Source: an uncultured Sphingorhabdus sp.
GTDB taxonomy: Bacteria; Pseudomonadota; Alphaproteobacteria; Sphingomonadales; Sphingomonadaceae
Length of the DNA stretch: 41,591 nt
NCBI GenBank assembly: GCA_905479715.1
Contig: CAJQNR010000112.1
Location: forward strand, 1-41,591
Reading direction: 5' to 3'
Below the pieces are notes generated by a model. The model searched no databases. It was not told the origin of the DNA and worked only from the letters and a program-made list of their open reading frames with translations. Made by a program: the position numbers and the translations under genes. This document shows positions 1 through 8,928 of this stretch, one piece after another. Within the stretch, counting starts at the first letter, position 1, and every line of letters begins with the position of its first letter.

Positions 1-51
1 TTGGCAGCATATATCCGTTTTTCCCGCCAGAATTTTGAGAGGAACATATCA

Positions 52-1590
52 GTGCGTTACGCTTACGGAATTTCAGCAGCTTTGCTTTTGGCCGGCAGTG
101 CAGCCACCCTGACCGGGATCGGTCCGGCAGGGGCACAAACCGCAGCCAATGACAGCTCGGTCATGCGCAATGTCGTACCACGCGCGGGTGCGCCAATGAG
201 CTTTGCCGACCTGACCGAACAATTGCAGCCTGCGGTGGTCAATATATCCACCACCCAGCGCGTGCGGGTGAACACCAGCAATCCCTTTGCCGGGACGCCT
301 TTTGACGGTCTGTTTGGCAATCGCCAGGGCGGCAGCGGTGGTACACAGACCCGCGAGGCACAATCTCTGGGATCCGGCTTCATCATTTCGGCCGACGGTT
401 ATGTTGTCACCAACAACCATGTGGTTGCGCCGGGTGACCGCAATGCAACCATCGAATCGATCACGGTGATCATGCCGGATCGCACCGAATATGAGGCGGA
501 GCTCATCGGTCGCGATGCGGCATCGGATATTGCCGTTCTCAAGATCAAGGCAAACAAGCCCATGCCTTTCGTCAAATTCGGTGACAGCAACAGCGCGCGG
601 GTCGGCGACTGGGTGATTGCGATCGGCAATCCTTTTGGTCTGGGCGGAACCGTAACCACCGGTATCTTGTCGGCCATTCACCGGCGAACCGGATCGGGTG
701 CCTATGACAGCTTCCTGCAAACCGACGCGTCGATAAATCGCGGCAATAGCGGCGGGCCAATGTTTGATCTCAATGGCAATGTCATCGGTATCAACAATGC
801 GATCATTTCGCCAACCGGCGGCAATGTCGGTATCGGCTTTGCAATCCCCGCGGAAGTTGCCGCGCCAATCGTCGAAAAGCTGAAAAGCGGGCAAGCGATC
901 GAGCGCGGTTATCTTGGCGTCCAGATCAGCGCACTTTCCGAAGATCTCGCAGAATCGCTTGGTCTGGAGAAAAACCGGGGTGAATTTGTCCAACGGGTGG
1001 AACCGGGCGAAGCCGCACAAAAAGCCGGCATCCAGGCGGGCGACGTGATCACCAAGGTCAACGGCAAGAGCGTTACCCCGGATCAGACCTTGTCCTATCT
1101 GGTGGCCAACCTGCCTATCGGAACGGAAGTTCCGATCGAACTGGTCCGCGGCGGCAAGACCGTGAAAGTCACGGCGAAGCTTGGCAAACGGCCTACTGAA
1201 GAGGAACTCGCGGGCAATACATTCGATCCGGATGCGGAAGACAACGCCATGGGTCAGGACGACAATGGCGCCAGCGCACAGGCAACAGCCGATGCTCTCG
1301 GCTTGTCAGTCGTTGATCTGACGCCGGCGATTGCACGTCAGATCGGCGTTCCGTCGACGCAAAAAGGCGTCGTCGTGTCGACCGTCAATCCCAACAGCGA
1401 TGCCGCTCAAAAAGGTATCCGGCGGGGTTACCTGATCACCAGCGTCAACCGGCAGCCGGTCACCAGCGCCGCTGATCTGGACAAGGCGATCACCAGCGCG
1501 AAGCGCGCGAACCGCGAAGCCGTGCTGCTGCAGGTTCGTCGCGGTGCACGCGATCCGCTGTTTGTCGCGGTTCGTCTTCAGGACAGCTAA
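52..1590 (+). CDS. degP: Do/DegP-family periplasmic serine endoprotease
   Basis: Periplasmic protease/chaperone of the HtrA family that degrades misfolded envelope proteins. An N-terminal signal peptide (YGISAALLLAGSAATLTG, likely cleaved near GAQ-TAA) is followed by a trypsin-like domain. The catalytic triad is His123 in TNNHVV, Asp159 in ASDIAVLKI and Ser233 in NRGNSGGPMF, counted from the chosen start. Two PDZ domains follow, beginning near GYLGVQISAL and ALGLSVVDLT. The length of about 512 residues is normal for the family. I chose GTG at 52 because GAGAGG lies 9 bases upstream and the signal peptide then starts with a short positive n-region. The ORF track begins at TTG 1, which would add 17 unlikely residues. 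A strong terminator follows. DegP, DegQ and MucD orthologues cannot be told apart here. Confidence 0.93.
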   Translation: MRYAYGISAALLLAGSAATLTGIGPAGAQTAANDSSVMRNVVPRAGAPMSFADLTEQLQPAVVNISTTQRVRVNTSNPFAGTPFDGLFGNRQGGSGGTQTREAQSLGSGFIISADGYVVTNNHVVAPGDRNATIESITVIMPDRTEYEAELIGRDAASDIAVLKIKANKPMPFVKFGDSNSARVGDWVIAIGNPFGLGGTVTTGILSAIHRRTGSGAYDSFLQTDASINRGNSGGPMFDLNGNVIGINNAIISPTGGNVGIGFAIPAEVAAPIVEKLKSGQAIERGYLGVQISALSEDLAESLGLEKNRGEFVQRVEPGEAAQKAGIQAGDVITKVNGKSVTPDQTLSYLVANLPIGTEVPIELVRGGKTVKVTAKLGKRPTEEELAGNTFDPDAEDNAMGQDDNGASAQATADALGLSVVDLTPAIARQIGVPSTQKGVVVSTVNPNSDAAQKGIRRGYLITSVNRQPVTSAADLDKAITSAKRANREAVLLQVRRGARDPLFVAVRLQDS

Positions 1591-1613
1591 ACGCGTATAA
1601 ACATATGTAACAG

Positions 1614-1647
1614 AAAAAGGCCGGTGCTTGACGCCGGCCTTTTTTTT
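1614..1647 (+). terminator. Rho-independent terminator after the HtrA protease
   Basis: AAAAAGGCCGG pairs perfectly with CCGGCCTTTTT around a 9-base loop, and the T tract continues to eight or more bases. It lies 24 bases past the protease stop, so it separates that gene from the HerA-like ATPase. Confidence 0.9.
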
Positions 1648-1694
1648 GCGTCAAGCTGGGCGCAGCTTTGCAAAACAATTGAGGGAATCCGCCA

Positions 1695-3275
1695 ATGGCC
1701 GATGCAACTGAAATTTTTCTCGGACTGGGCGGCGGCCAACGGCAAAGCCTCAATCTCTCCCGTGCGAACCGCCACGGCCTGATCGCTGGCGCCACCGGCA
1801 CGGGTAAAACGGTCACCCTGCAAGGGTTGGCCGAAAGCTTCTCCGCCAATGGCGTGCCGGTCTTTGTCGCCGACGTCAAAGGCGATCTCTCCGGGGTTTC
1901 CATGGCCGGCTCGTCGCAATTCAAACATGCCGACAAGCTGGAGGAACGCGCCGCCGAACTGGGCATGAGCGATTATGCCTATTCCGACAATCCGGCAATA
2001 TTCTGGGACCTGTACGGCAAACAGGGCCATCCGATCCGGACGACGATCACGGAAATGGGTCCGCTGCTGCTGGCGCGGCTGATGGATTTGAACGACACCC
2101 AGGAAGGCGTGCTCAACATCGTGTTCCGCTTTGCCGATGAAGAAGGCTTGCTGCTGCTGAACCTGGACGACCTGCAGTCGATGCTCGCCTATACCGCAGA
2201 AAATGCAAAGCAGCTTTCCGCCAAATATGGCAATGTCAGCAAGGCCAGCGTTGGCGCGATCCAGCGCCAGTTGCTGCAACTCGACAGCCAGGGTGCGGGC
2301 CAGTTTTTTGGCGAACCGGCGCTCGAGATCGATGATTTCATCAAATGCGATGATCAGGGTCGCGGCTATATCAACATACTCGCCGCTGATCAGCTGATGC
2401 GCAGCCCGAAACTTTACGCGACATTCCTGCTCTGGCTGCTCGCCGAATTGTTCGAGACCCTGCCGGAAGTCGGCGATCCGACCAAACCGAAGCTGGTCTT
2501 CTTCTTTGACGAAGCGCATCTGCTGTTCGACGACGCCCCCAAGGCGCTGGAAGACAAGATCGAGCAAGTCGTGCGCCTGATCCGGTCGAAAGGCGTTGGC
2601 GTCTATTTCGTTACCCAGAACCCGGTCGACATTCCCCAGGAAATTGCTGGCCAGCTCGGCAATCGCGTGCAGCATGCCCTGCGCGCCTTTACCCCGCGTG
2701 ACAAGAAAGCGATCAAGGCTGCGGCGGACACCTTCCGGATCAACCCCGATCTTGATGTCGAGCAGGCGATCACCGAATTGCGCGTCGGCGAAGCGCTTGT
2801 CTCGACCCTGCTGGAAGATGGCGCTCCATCAGTGGTCGAGAGGACCCTGATCAAGCCACCGCGCTCCCGTCTCGGGCCAGTCACCGTCAAGGAACGCGCG
2901 ATCATCAATTCGATCTCGCCCTATGAAGGCAAATATGACGAAGAGGTCGACCGCCACAGCGCCGAGGAAATATTGGCGCAGAAGGTGATCGACGCCACGG
3001 AAACGGCAAAGGAAGTCGCGGAAAAGGGCGAAGCCGAAGTCGGCAAGCGCTCACGCAAGAGCAAAAGCATTTGGGAAAAGGCCTTCAGCCGCGGGACCAA
3101 GGTCGCGATGGGTTCCGCAGCAGGCATGGCTGCCTCGACCATGTTGGGGAAGAAATCGCGGGCGGACCCGATGCGATCAGGCGTGACTTCGGCGGTCGGT
3201 TCGGTCGTTACCGACCTTGCGGGACCGGTTGCCGGACGCTTCGTGCGCAACCTGATCGGCGGATTGATGCGATAA
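1695..3275 (+). CDS. HerA-like helicase/ATPase (DUF853, YjgR type)
   Basis: P-loop ATPase of the HerA/FtsK-like superfamily, closest by eye to the E. coli YjgR (DUF853) type, whose cellular role is not established. Walker A is GATGTGKT at residues 32-39 and Walker B is LVFFFDEAH with Asp272-Glu273. Between them are the family features DVKGDLSG and [16 protein letters not shown] (after Walker B, an arginine-rich sensor region). The C-terminal ~80 residues are a basic linker followed by a glycine/alanine-rich segment ([10 protein letters not shown]...NLIGGLMR). The length of 526 residues fits YjgR (about 500). ATG 1695 has GAGGGA 8 bases upstream. It appears to be a single-gene unit, bounded by a terminator before and a hairpin after. 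Confidence 0.88.
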   Translation: MADATEIFLGLGGGQRQSLNLSRANRHGLIAGATGTGKTVTLQGLAESFSANGVPVFVADVKGDLSGVSMAGSSQFKHADKLEERAAELGMSDYAYSDNPAIFWDLYGKQGHPIRTTITEMGPLLLARLMDLNDTQEGVLNIVFRFADEEGLLLLNLDDLQSMLAYTAENAKQLSAKYGNVSKASVGAIQRQLLQLDSQGAGQFFGEPALEIDDFIKCDDQGRGYINILAADQLMRSPKLYATFLLWLLAELFETLPEVGDPTKPKLVFFFDEAHLLFDDAPKALEDKIEQVVRLIRSKGVGVYFVTQNPVDIPQEIAGQLGNRVQHALRAFTPRDKKAIKAAADTFRINPDLDVEQAITELRVGEALVSTLLEDGAPSVVERTLIKPPRSRLGPVTVKERAIINSISPYEGKYDEEVDRHSAEEILAQKVIDATETAKEVAEKGEAEVGKRSRKSKSIWEKAFSRGTKVAMGSAAGMAASTMLGKKSRADPMRSGVTSAVGSVVTDLAGPVAGRFVRNLIGGLMR

Positions 3276-3284
3276 CCGCTATCA

Positions 3285-3307
3285 TGCTGCGCTTCAGAAG
3301 CGCAGCA
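3285..3307. terminator. Hairpin between convergent genes
   Basis: TGCTGCGCTT pairs perfectly with AAGCGCAGCA around a 3-base loop (CAG). It lies in the 38-base gap between the HerA-like ATPase (plus strand) and the thioesterase (minus strand). There is no T tract on either side, so it may act as a bidirectional mRNA 3'-end hairpin rather than a classical terminator. Confidence 0.55.
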
Positions 3308-3313
3308 AACTAG

Positions 3314-3715
3314 CTATTCCTTGCTGCCGAAAAATCGCGCGACAATATCTTTTGCCAGGCGAGTCGGGCGCAAGGTGTCGGCATCGATGCAGCACCAGCT
3401 CGACTGTACTTCGGCAAGCACCTCTTCGCCGCGGCGAATGACCGTGCTGTAGAAGGCCCGCGCACCATGTACTTTTTCGAGCAAGACTTCGGCGATCACG
3501 TCATCGTCGAGGAACGCCGGTTTCCGGTAGGTTATCTCGTGTTTCAGAGCCACCCAAAGATGATCAGCGACCGCTTCGGAAGGCGCAAATTTCTGCCAAT
3601 GCGCGACCACAGCTTCCTGCACCCACGTCAGATAATTGGCATTGTTTACATGTCCCATGAAATCAATGTCAGACGCCTCGATGGCAATGCTGTGATGATG
3701 TGAAATGCTGTTCAT
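3314..3715 (-). CDS. Acyl-CoA thioesterase, 4-hydroxybenzoyl-CoA thioesterase (YbgC-like) family
   Basis: Single hotdog-fold thioesterase of about 133 residues that hydrolyses acyl-CoA thioesters in the cytoplasm; the substrate is unknown. The N-terminal motif DIDFMGHVNNANYLTWVQEA is the family's catalytic loop, with the probable catalytic Asp at residue 18. I chose the ATG at 3715 (MNSISHHH), which places the motif at the usual distance from the start. The ORF track's ATG at 3769 adds an unlikely PINRPPLIL extension and has a Shine-Dalgarno-like GGAG only one base away. Neither start has a good ribosome binding site. The gene lies 83 bases downstream of the GST gene on the same strand and may share its transcript. 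Confidence 0.82.
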   Translation of the reverse strand: MNSISHHHSIAIEASDIDFMGHVNNANYLTWVQEAVVAHWQKFAPSEAVADHLWVALKHEITYRKPAFLDDDVIAEVLLEKVHGARAFYSTVIRRGEEVLAEVQSSWCCIDADTLRPTRLAKDIVARFFGSKE

Positions 3716-3798
3716 ATCATCAATATATAAGATTAGCGGAGGCCGATTGATAGGGCAAACTAGATTCATGCTCCAGAATCCGGGAGCAGATCGTCAAA

Positions 3799-4887
3799 TC
3801 AGGCCAGGCCAAGCTTGAAGTTTTTGAACGCCAGTCGCCGTCCCACCGTGAAATTCCGAAACGCTGATGCGCCGTCAATCGTCGATAAAAATTCATCCAC
3901 CGCCAGTTTGTCGGCATCAGGCAAGTCCCGATAATAGTCCAGCGGCCGCTGCAGCATCCACAGACTGAACGGCGGCGCGATCCGTTGTCCGGTCACGCCC
4001 TCGACGGCAAATTCCGCCATCCCGACGGCGCGCGGAATTTCTATATCCGGATTGGCCTTGGCCCAGCTAGCTAACATATCTGCAGTGTTCTGGAGAAACG
4101 GCATTTGTTCGACCATCATCCGCTCGAGAACCGGCAACAGAGTCTGCGGAATTTCGTCATCAGGCAGAAATTCTCCGGACAATGGCGCTTTGACATCCAC
4201 CATCCGTTCAACCCAGGCGGCAACGCGCGGGGCCAGACGCTTCATGATCTCGCCCGATGCAGGATCACGGTAAAGATGGGCATATAGCGGCCCGATCAAG
4301 CCATAATCGCCGATCGAGGGCCGGGATCCCAGCAGATAATCATGGACCGCAAAATGGGCGTCGAGATCGGCGAGCAAGGCTTCATAGCTGGCTTCGATTG
4401 CCGGTATGGTCTGCGGATTGATACCGAGAACCGGACAGAAACCCTTGAAACTGGCGCCGCGTTCCCGACCCAGGGCCAATTGATCTTCCCTGCTCGCATC
4501 GGGCGCTGCGGTTGCGCCAAATTCTCCGTACACCCACTCTTCGTTATAATTCCAGCGATAGTGCATCGCCGGGATCACCAGCCATTCATCACCGAAGACT
4601 TCCATCAGCAAGGCCACCAGCCGCTGTTTCGGCGTCTCCGGATAGACCGAAGGCCCGCCGATCTCGTCTTCGAAATGGTCGATGATCAGTGTCGTATCCT
4701 GAAGCGTTTCGCCCGCCTCGGTTTCCATCACCGGAATCACGGGACGCCCAACCTTGGGAACGATGATTGTCTTGTAGACATCCGTGGAGCTCAGGATCTC
4801 TTCATATTCCACGCCCTTCCAGTCGAGATAGGCGCGGGCCTTGCCGGAATAGAGCGAAAGCGGCGCGGCGTATAATTTATGGGCCAT
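3799..4887 (-). CDS. Glutathione S-transferase family protein
   Basis: GST-fold protein of about 362 residues, longer than a classical GST (about 200-230). The N-terminal thioredoxin-like domain is recognisable in LYAAPLSLYSGKARAYLDWKGVEYEEI and in the VIPVMETEAGETLQDTTLIIDHFE segment (the family's cis-Pro and Glu/Ser glutathione-binding region). The C-terminal part has the helical GST domain (DYLLGSRPSIGDYGLIGPLYAHLYRDP) followed by about 140 extra residues. ATG 4887 overlaps the queF stop as TGATG, so translation is probably coupled. The ORF track's upstream start would run into queF. Substrate unknown; this extended GST type is common in alphaproteobacteria without an assigned role. Confidence 0.82.
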   Translation of the reverse strand: MAHKLYAAPLSLYSGKARAYLDWKGVEYEEILSSTDVYKTIIVPKVGRPVIPVMETEAGETLQDTTLIIDHFEDEIGGPSVYPETPKQRLVALLMEVFGDEWLVIPAMHYRWNYNEEWVYGEFGATAAPDASREDQLALGRERGASFKGFCPVLGINPQTIPAIEASYEALLADLDAHFAVHDYLLGSRPSIGDYGLIGPLYAHLYRDPASGEIMKRLAPRVAAWVERMVDVKAPLSGEFLPDDEIPQTLLPVLERMMVEQMPFLQNTADMLASWAKANPDIEIPRAVGMAEFAVEGVTGQRIAPPFSLWMLQRPLDYYRDLPDADKLAVDEFLSTIDGASAFRNFTVGRRLAFKNFKLGLA

Positions 4888-5357
4888 CAGCCACGCCCCC
4901 GATAAGCGGCAACGCCCTGATCGGGCAACCAAAGTCCTTTGGGTGGTTCGCCCGATTGCCAGAATATATCAATCGGAATGCCGCCGCGCGGATACCAATA
5001 GCCGCCGATCCGCAGCCATTTCGGCTGCATTTCGTCGAACAGCCGCTTGCCGATTCCGACCGTGCAGTCTTCGTGAAAGGCGGCATGATCGCGAAACGAT
5101 CCGAGAAACAGCTTGAGTGATTTCGATTCGACGATCGTCTGGTCCGGCGCATAGTCAATCACCAGATGGGCAAAATCCGGCTGACCGGTCACCGGGCAAA
5201 GCGAGGTGAATTCCGGTACGGCAAAGCGCGTCAGATAGAGCTCGCCAGCGCGAGGATTGGGGACATAATCAAGTATCGCCTCTTCGGGCGAGGCTGGCAT
5301 GGCACTCGTTTTACCCAGAAATTTCGGTGCTGGCGGAGCGGAAGGATCATCGTTCAT
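4887..5357 (-). CDS. queF: NADPH-dependent 7-cyano-7-deazaguanine reductase QueF
   Basis: Reduces preQ0 (7-cyano-7-deazaguanine) to preQ1 with NADPH in queuosine tRNA-modification synthesis. This is the short, unimodular QueF of 156 residues. Cys54 in [11 protein letters not shown] is the thioimide-forming nucleophile and Asp61 is the proton donor. ESKSLKLFL carries the family's Glu77, and FHEDC has His95-Glu96; the spacing matches the Bacillus enzyme. It is the first gene of a minus-strand pair with the GST protein (1-base overlap). A second queuosine-related gene, gluQ, lies about 16 kb away at 21.1-22.0 kb; no other queuosine synthesis gene is in the window. Confidence 0.95.
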   Translation of the reverse strand: MNDDPSAPPAPKFLGKTSAMPASPEEAILDYVPNPRAGELYLTRFAVPEFTSLCPVTGQPDFAHLVIDYAPDQTIVESKSLKLFLGSFRDHAAFHEDCTVGIGKRLFDEMQPKWLRIGGYWYPRGGIPIDIFWQSGEPPKGLWLPDQGVAAYRGRG

Positions 5358-5460
5358 GCAGATTATCTAGTGCACAGGGCGCCTCATGTCATCACTCCTG
5401 CTGCATTCATCGGCGGTTCAGCGCTTCGGGCTGCAAATCAATCCGGGAATGCACAGGGAC

Positions 5461-6672
5461 ATGGTTGTTTTTCAGTCGATCGCACATAATCGCTTCAGGA
5501 ATATTCTAACGGGCGCAGCGTTGCTGCTGTTACCGTGTGCTGCGGCTGTGGCGCAAACGTCGGTTGATGAACCGCTCCCCAACCCGCAATCCCGGCCATC
5601 GGTGGAAAGCTATTCGCTACCCCCCGGCACCACGCCAGACGGTAATGTTTTGCAGGGGCCTGCTGACGCCGAAATCCCCCTTGTCAGACCATCTGTTGTT
5701 GCCCCACGAACCGCGCCTGACAAAGCACCGGCGGAATCCACCACTCCGGCGGTGGAGCCTGGCATCACCGACAACGGGAACAGGAATGGGCAAGGACAGC
5801 AACCCGTCGAACAGGCCCCGCCCCGCCCGCAAGTCACACGCGACATTTCCCCGCCGACACCCGAACCACCGATAGAAGAATCAACACCCGCATCAGACCA
5901 ACCTCCCGTGTCCACTGACGCCCCTGCGTCAATCATCGCTCCGGACTCACCTCCATCTGAATCCCTGCCGGAATCCCCACCGGAACCTGCAGCGGCAAAG
6001 CAGGCCAGCCAATGGTATCTTCTGCTGCTCGCGGGTCTGCTCTTCATTCTGCTTGGCGCGTTATTTTTCTGGCGCGCACGCCGGGCAACCGCCGGACAAT
6101 CAACCTCCACAGCAGCAGATCGAGTGGAAACCAGCCCGACGGACGATAGCGCCCAACGCGTGAAACCACTCCCCGCCGTTTTTTCACCCCCGCCTGCCAT
6201 TGCCATTGGCTTTCGACCACATGCGGCAAATGCAACGCTGTTCAACGCCGTATTGGGATTCGAACTCACCCTGTCGAACCACGGCGGCGAAGCGCTGACG
6301 GGCATCAGGGTTTCTGGTTCCATGGATCAGGCGGGCGAGCAGACAACCGGCGATCCCGCCCTCCCCGACGACTCCGCATTCGGAGAAATAGCGGCGCTTG
6401 AGCCGGGAGAAACCGAGACAATCGTTGCGGAATTTCGCATCCCCTTGGCCAGCATCCGCCCGATCGCCTTCCGATCCCAGGCCTTGTTCATCCCGCAGGT
6501 CCAATTCTCGATCGAATATACCGATGACTCCGGCTTCCGGCATTTTCAGACAGTGGCCTATCTGGTCGGACAGGAACATCAGCCACCACGCCAGAAAATG
6601 GCGCCTTTCCGGCTGGATATGGGCCCGCGCAGCTTTACGCCACTTGGCCATCGCCTGCTCGCAGCGGGGTGA
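5461..6672 (+). CDS. Proline-rich single-pass membrane protein of unknown function
   Basis: I do not recognise this family. From the chosen ATG the protein has about 403 residues. A signal-like N-terminus (FRNILTGAALLLLPCAAAVAQ) is followed by a long low-complexity Pro/Glu/Ser-rich region (about 35-180) with repeats such as SPPSESLPESPPEP. One strong membrane helix follows (WYLLLLAGLLFILLGALFFW, about 184-204), then a basic RARR stop-transfer patch, and a C-terminal ~150 residues that look like a beta-sandwich (FNAVLGFELTLSNHGGEALTG). This implies a periplasmic stalk and a cytoplasmic C-terminal domain. ATG 5386 is an alternative with AGGG six bases upstream, but it would leave only 28 bases to the divergent queF start; ATG 5449 is also possible. 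Confidence 0.7.
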   Translation: MVVFQSIAHNRFRNILTGAALLLLPCAAAVAQTSVDEPLPNPQSRPSVESYSLPPGTTPDGNVLQGPADAEIPLVRPSVVAPRTAPDKAPAESTTPAVEPGITDNGNRNGQGQQPVEQAPPRPQVTRDISPPTPEPPIEESTPASDQPPVSTDAPASIIAPDSPPSESLPESPPEPAAAKQASQWYLLLLAGLLFILLGALFFWRARRATAGQSTSTAADRVETSPTDDSAQRVKPLPAVFSPPPAIAIGFRPHAANATLFNAVLGFELTLSNHGGEALTGIRVSGSMDQAGEQTTGDPALPDDSAFGEIAALEPGETETIVAEFRIPLASIRPIAFRSQALFIPQVQFSIEYTDDSGFRHFQTVAYLVGQEHQPPRQKMAPFRLDMGPRSFTPLGHRLLAAG

Positions 6673-6865
6673 TATTTTCCCGGTCCGCGAATGACGGGCG
6701 CGGATCGCATTGCAAACCGTGCCGAGTGCCAATGGTGCCCCGTGTAAAAAAACAACATAAGCGGTGGATTCGGCGGGCGATGCGTTATAGCCTCGACGTC
6801 TGGAAATCGAATCGCTAAACGGCGGGGCGAGTAGCGCAAATGGTTGCGGGCATGAGGAGTTTATT

Positions 6866-7702
6866 ATGGAATTGTTGGTATCGACCGACTGGCTAGCCAA
6901 CGAACTGGGTGCGTCTGACTTGCGGATTGTCGACGCGACCAAATTTTTGGCCGATGCAGGACGCGATCCTGCCGCTGAATATGAAGCGGGTCACATCCCC
7001 GGCGCGGTATTCATGGACCTCAGCGATTTGACCGATACCAGCAACCCGGTCGAAAACATGCTGCCTCCGGCTGAAAAATTTGCCAGTCGCATGCAATCTC
7101 TCGGCCTGGGCGATGGCAGCCGTGTGGTCCTCTATGATGACAGTCCACTTAAGAGCGCAGCCCGCGCATGGTGGATGCTGACCATTTTCGGTGCGCATGA
7201 AGTGGCGCTGCTGGACGGCGGCATTGCCAAGTGGAAGGCCGAAGGCCGGCCGCTTGAAACCGGCAAGGAAGCGCTGCGTCACCGCCATTTCACTGTCTGG
7301 AAAGATGACAAGGACGTCCGTTCCAAGGCGGACATGCTCGCCAATCTGCACAGCAAGAATGAGCAGGTCGTAGACGCCCGCCCTGCCGACCGGTTCAGCG
7401 GTGAAGCACCCGATATTCGCAGCACCACGGCGCCCGGCCACATTCCCGGTTCAACCAATATTCCGCACGGCAACTTTTTCAATGCCGACGGCACATGGAA
7501 GAGCAGCGACGAGATCAAGGCAATTTTCAGCGATGCCGGCGTGGATCTTTCCAAGCCCCTGATCACGACCTGCGGTTCGGGCATGACGGCAGCGGTAATA
7601 TCCTTTGCCGCGGCGCTTGCCGGAGCCGAAAAAACCGCACTTTATGATGGCAGCTGGGCCGAATGGGGCGCCGACGCGGACACCCCGAAAGAAACTGGCT
7701 GA
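6866..7702 (+). CDS. sseA: 3-mercaptopyruvate sulfurtransferase (rhodanese family)
   Basis: Two tandem rhodanese domains in 278 residues; transfers sulfur from 3-mercaptopyruvate (or thiosulfate) to an acceptor. The first domain is inactive in character (EYEAGHIPGAVFMDL...). The second carries the active-site loop CGSGMTA with Cys236. The CGSG(V/M)TA loop fits mercaptopyruvate sulfurtransferases rather than thiosulfate rhodaneses (CRKGVTA). ATG 6866 has GAGGAG 7-8 bases upstream. The gene is followed after 26 bases by the cystathionine beta-lyase gene, which suggests a sulfur-amino-acid operon. Confidence 0.93.
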   Translation: MELLVSTDWLANELGASDLRIVDATKFLADAGRDPAAEYEAGHIPGAVFMDLSDLTDTSNPVENMLPPAEKFASRMQSLGLGDGSRVVLYDDSPLKSAARAWWMLTIFGAHEVALLDGGIAKWKAEGRPLETGKEALRHRHFTVWKDDKDVRSKADMLANLHSKNEQVVDARPADRFSGEAPDIRSTTAPGHIPGSTNIPHGNFFNADGTWKSSDEIKAIFSDAGVDLSKPLITTCGSGMTAAVISFAAALAGAEKTALYDGSWAEWGADADTPKETG

Positions 7703-7728
7703 AGATGCCTTTGCGGCTGGATCGATAA

Positions 7729-8928
7729 TTGGCCGATAACGACTCCGGGGCAAAAAATCCTGCGACGCAGGTCGTTACCGGCGGACGCCGGAAAGAGTGG
7801 ACCGGATCCGTGGTCAATCCGCCTGTCTGGCGGGGAAGCACGCATTTATACGAAAATGTCGCGCATCTCCGGGACGGCGTAAAATCCAACGCAGACGGTC
7901 GTTTCTTCTATGGCCGCCGCGGCTCCCCGACCCAATGGTCACTCGCCGAAGCGCTCACCGAAATGGAACCCGGCGCGGCCGGAACCATGCTCTATCCTTC
8001 CGGCGTCGCCGCCATTTCCTGCGCGTTGCTCGCTGTCCTGAATCCCGGCGACGAAATCCTGCTGGCCGACAGCAGCTATGACCCGAGCCGCAGCTTCGCC
8101 GATGCCTTTCTGAAACGCATGGGCATTTCAGCCCGCTATTATGATCCGACAATGGGCGCCGATATCGCCGAACTATTCGCCCCGAATACAAAGGCCATAT
8201 TGATGGAAAGCCCCGGCAGCCTGACCTTCGAGGTTCAGGATATCCCGGCGATCTGCAGGGTGGCGCGCGACGCGGGCATCGTGACATTGCTCGACAATAC
8301 ATGGGCAACGTCGCGCTTTTTCCCGGCGCTGGAACATGGGGTTGATATCGCGATAACCGCTGCCACCAAATATATCGTCGGACATAGCGACGTAATGATG
8401 GGAGCGGTGACCACCCATAGCAAATATTGGACTTCTCTCCGGCGCACCGCGCAACAGCTCGGACAGGTGGTCTCGCCGGATGACGCCTATCTCGCAGCGC
8501 GCGGCCTGAGAACCCTGGATGTCCGGCTGCGCCAGCACGAAGCCAGCGCGCTGAAAATTGCCCATTGGTTGAAGGACCGGCCCGAGGTCGGCCTCGTCCT
8601 CCATCCTGCCCTGCCCGACTGTCCGGGCCATGCAATATGGAAACGCGATTTCAAGGGATCATCCGGCCTCTTTTCGTTCGAACTGGCGGATGGTGACGAC
8701 CAGTCCCGTGCCGCGTTCATCGATGCGCTGACGCTGTTCGGCATCGGTTACAGCTGGGGTGGCTTCGAAAGCCTCGCGCTCCCGGTGGATCCGGAAAAAC
8801 ATCGGTCGGCAACCAAATGGACCGGAAAGGGCCCGCTGGTGCGATTAAATATCGGCCTCGAGGATCCCGACGATTTGATAGCAGACCTTGCCAAAGGCTT
8901 TGAACATTATCACAGTGCACGATCATGA
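7729..8928 (+). CDS. metC: Cystathionine beta-lyase (PLP-dependent)
   Basis: PLP enzyme of the Cys/Met metabolism family (399 residues) that cleaves cystathionine to homocysteine, pyruvate and ammonia. FFYGRRGSPTQWSLAEAL near the N-terminus matches the MetC signature YGRRGTPT. The PLP-binding lysine is Lys214 in AATKYIVGHSDVMMG, and LLDNTWATSRFF contains the conserved Asp. The start appears to be TTG at 7729: no ATG exists in frame before the conserved YENVAHLRDG region, and GGAT lies about 8 bases upstream. It sits between sseA (26-base gap) and an mscS-family gene (ATGA overlap), so the three are probably one operon. Confidence 0.92.
   Translation: MADNDSGAKNPATQVVTGGRRKEWTGSVVNPPVWRGSTHLYENVAHLRDGVKSNADGRFFYGRRGSPTQWSLAEALTEMEPGAAGTMLYPSGVAAISCALLAVLNPGDEILLADSSYDPSRSFADAFLKRMGISARYYDPTMGADIAELFAPNTKAILMESPGSLTFEVQDIPAICRVARDAGIVTLLDNTWATSRFFPALEHGVDIAITAATKYIVGHSDVMMGAVTTHSKYWTSLRRTAQQLGQVVSPDDAYLAARGLRTLDVRLRQHEASALKIAHWLKDRPEVGLVLHPALPDCPGHAIWKRDFKGSSGLFSFELADGDDQSRAAFIDALTLFGIGYSWGGFESLALPVDPEKHRSATKWTGKGPLVRLNIGLEDPDDLIADLAKGFEHYHSARS

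Noticed and set aside
73-1020. 315-residue minus-strand ORF
   Set aside because: Antisense to the HtrA protease catalytic domain.
1587-2675. 362-residue minus-strand ORF
   Set aside because: Antisense to the HerA-like ATPase with its Walker motifs; no start signal or domain.
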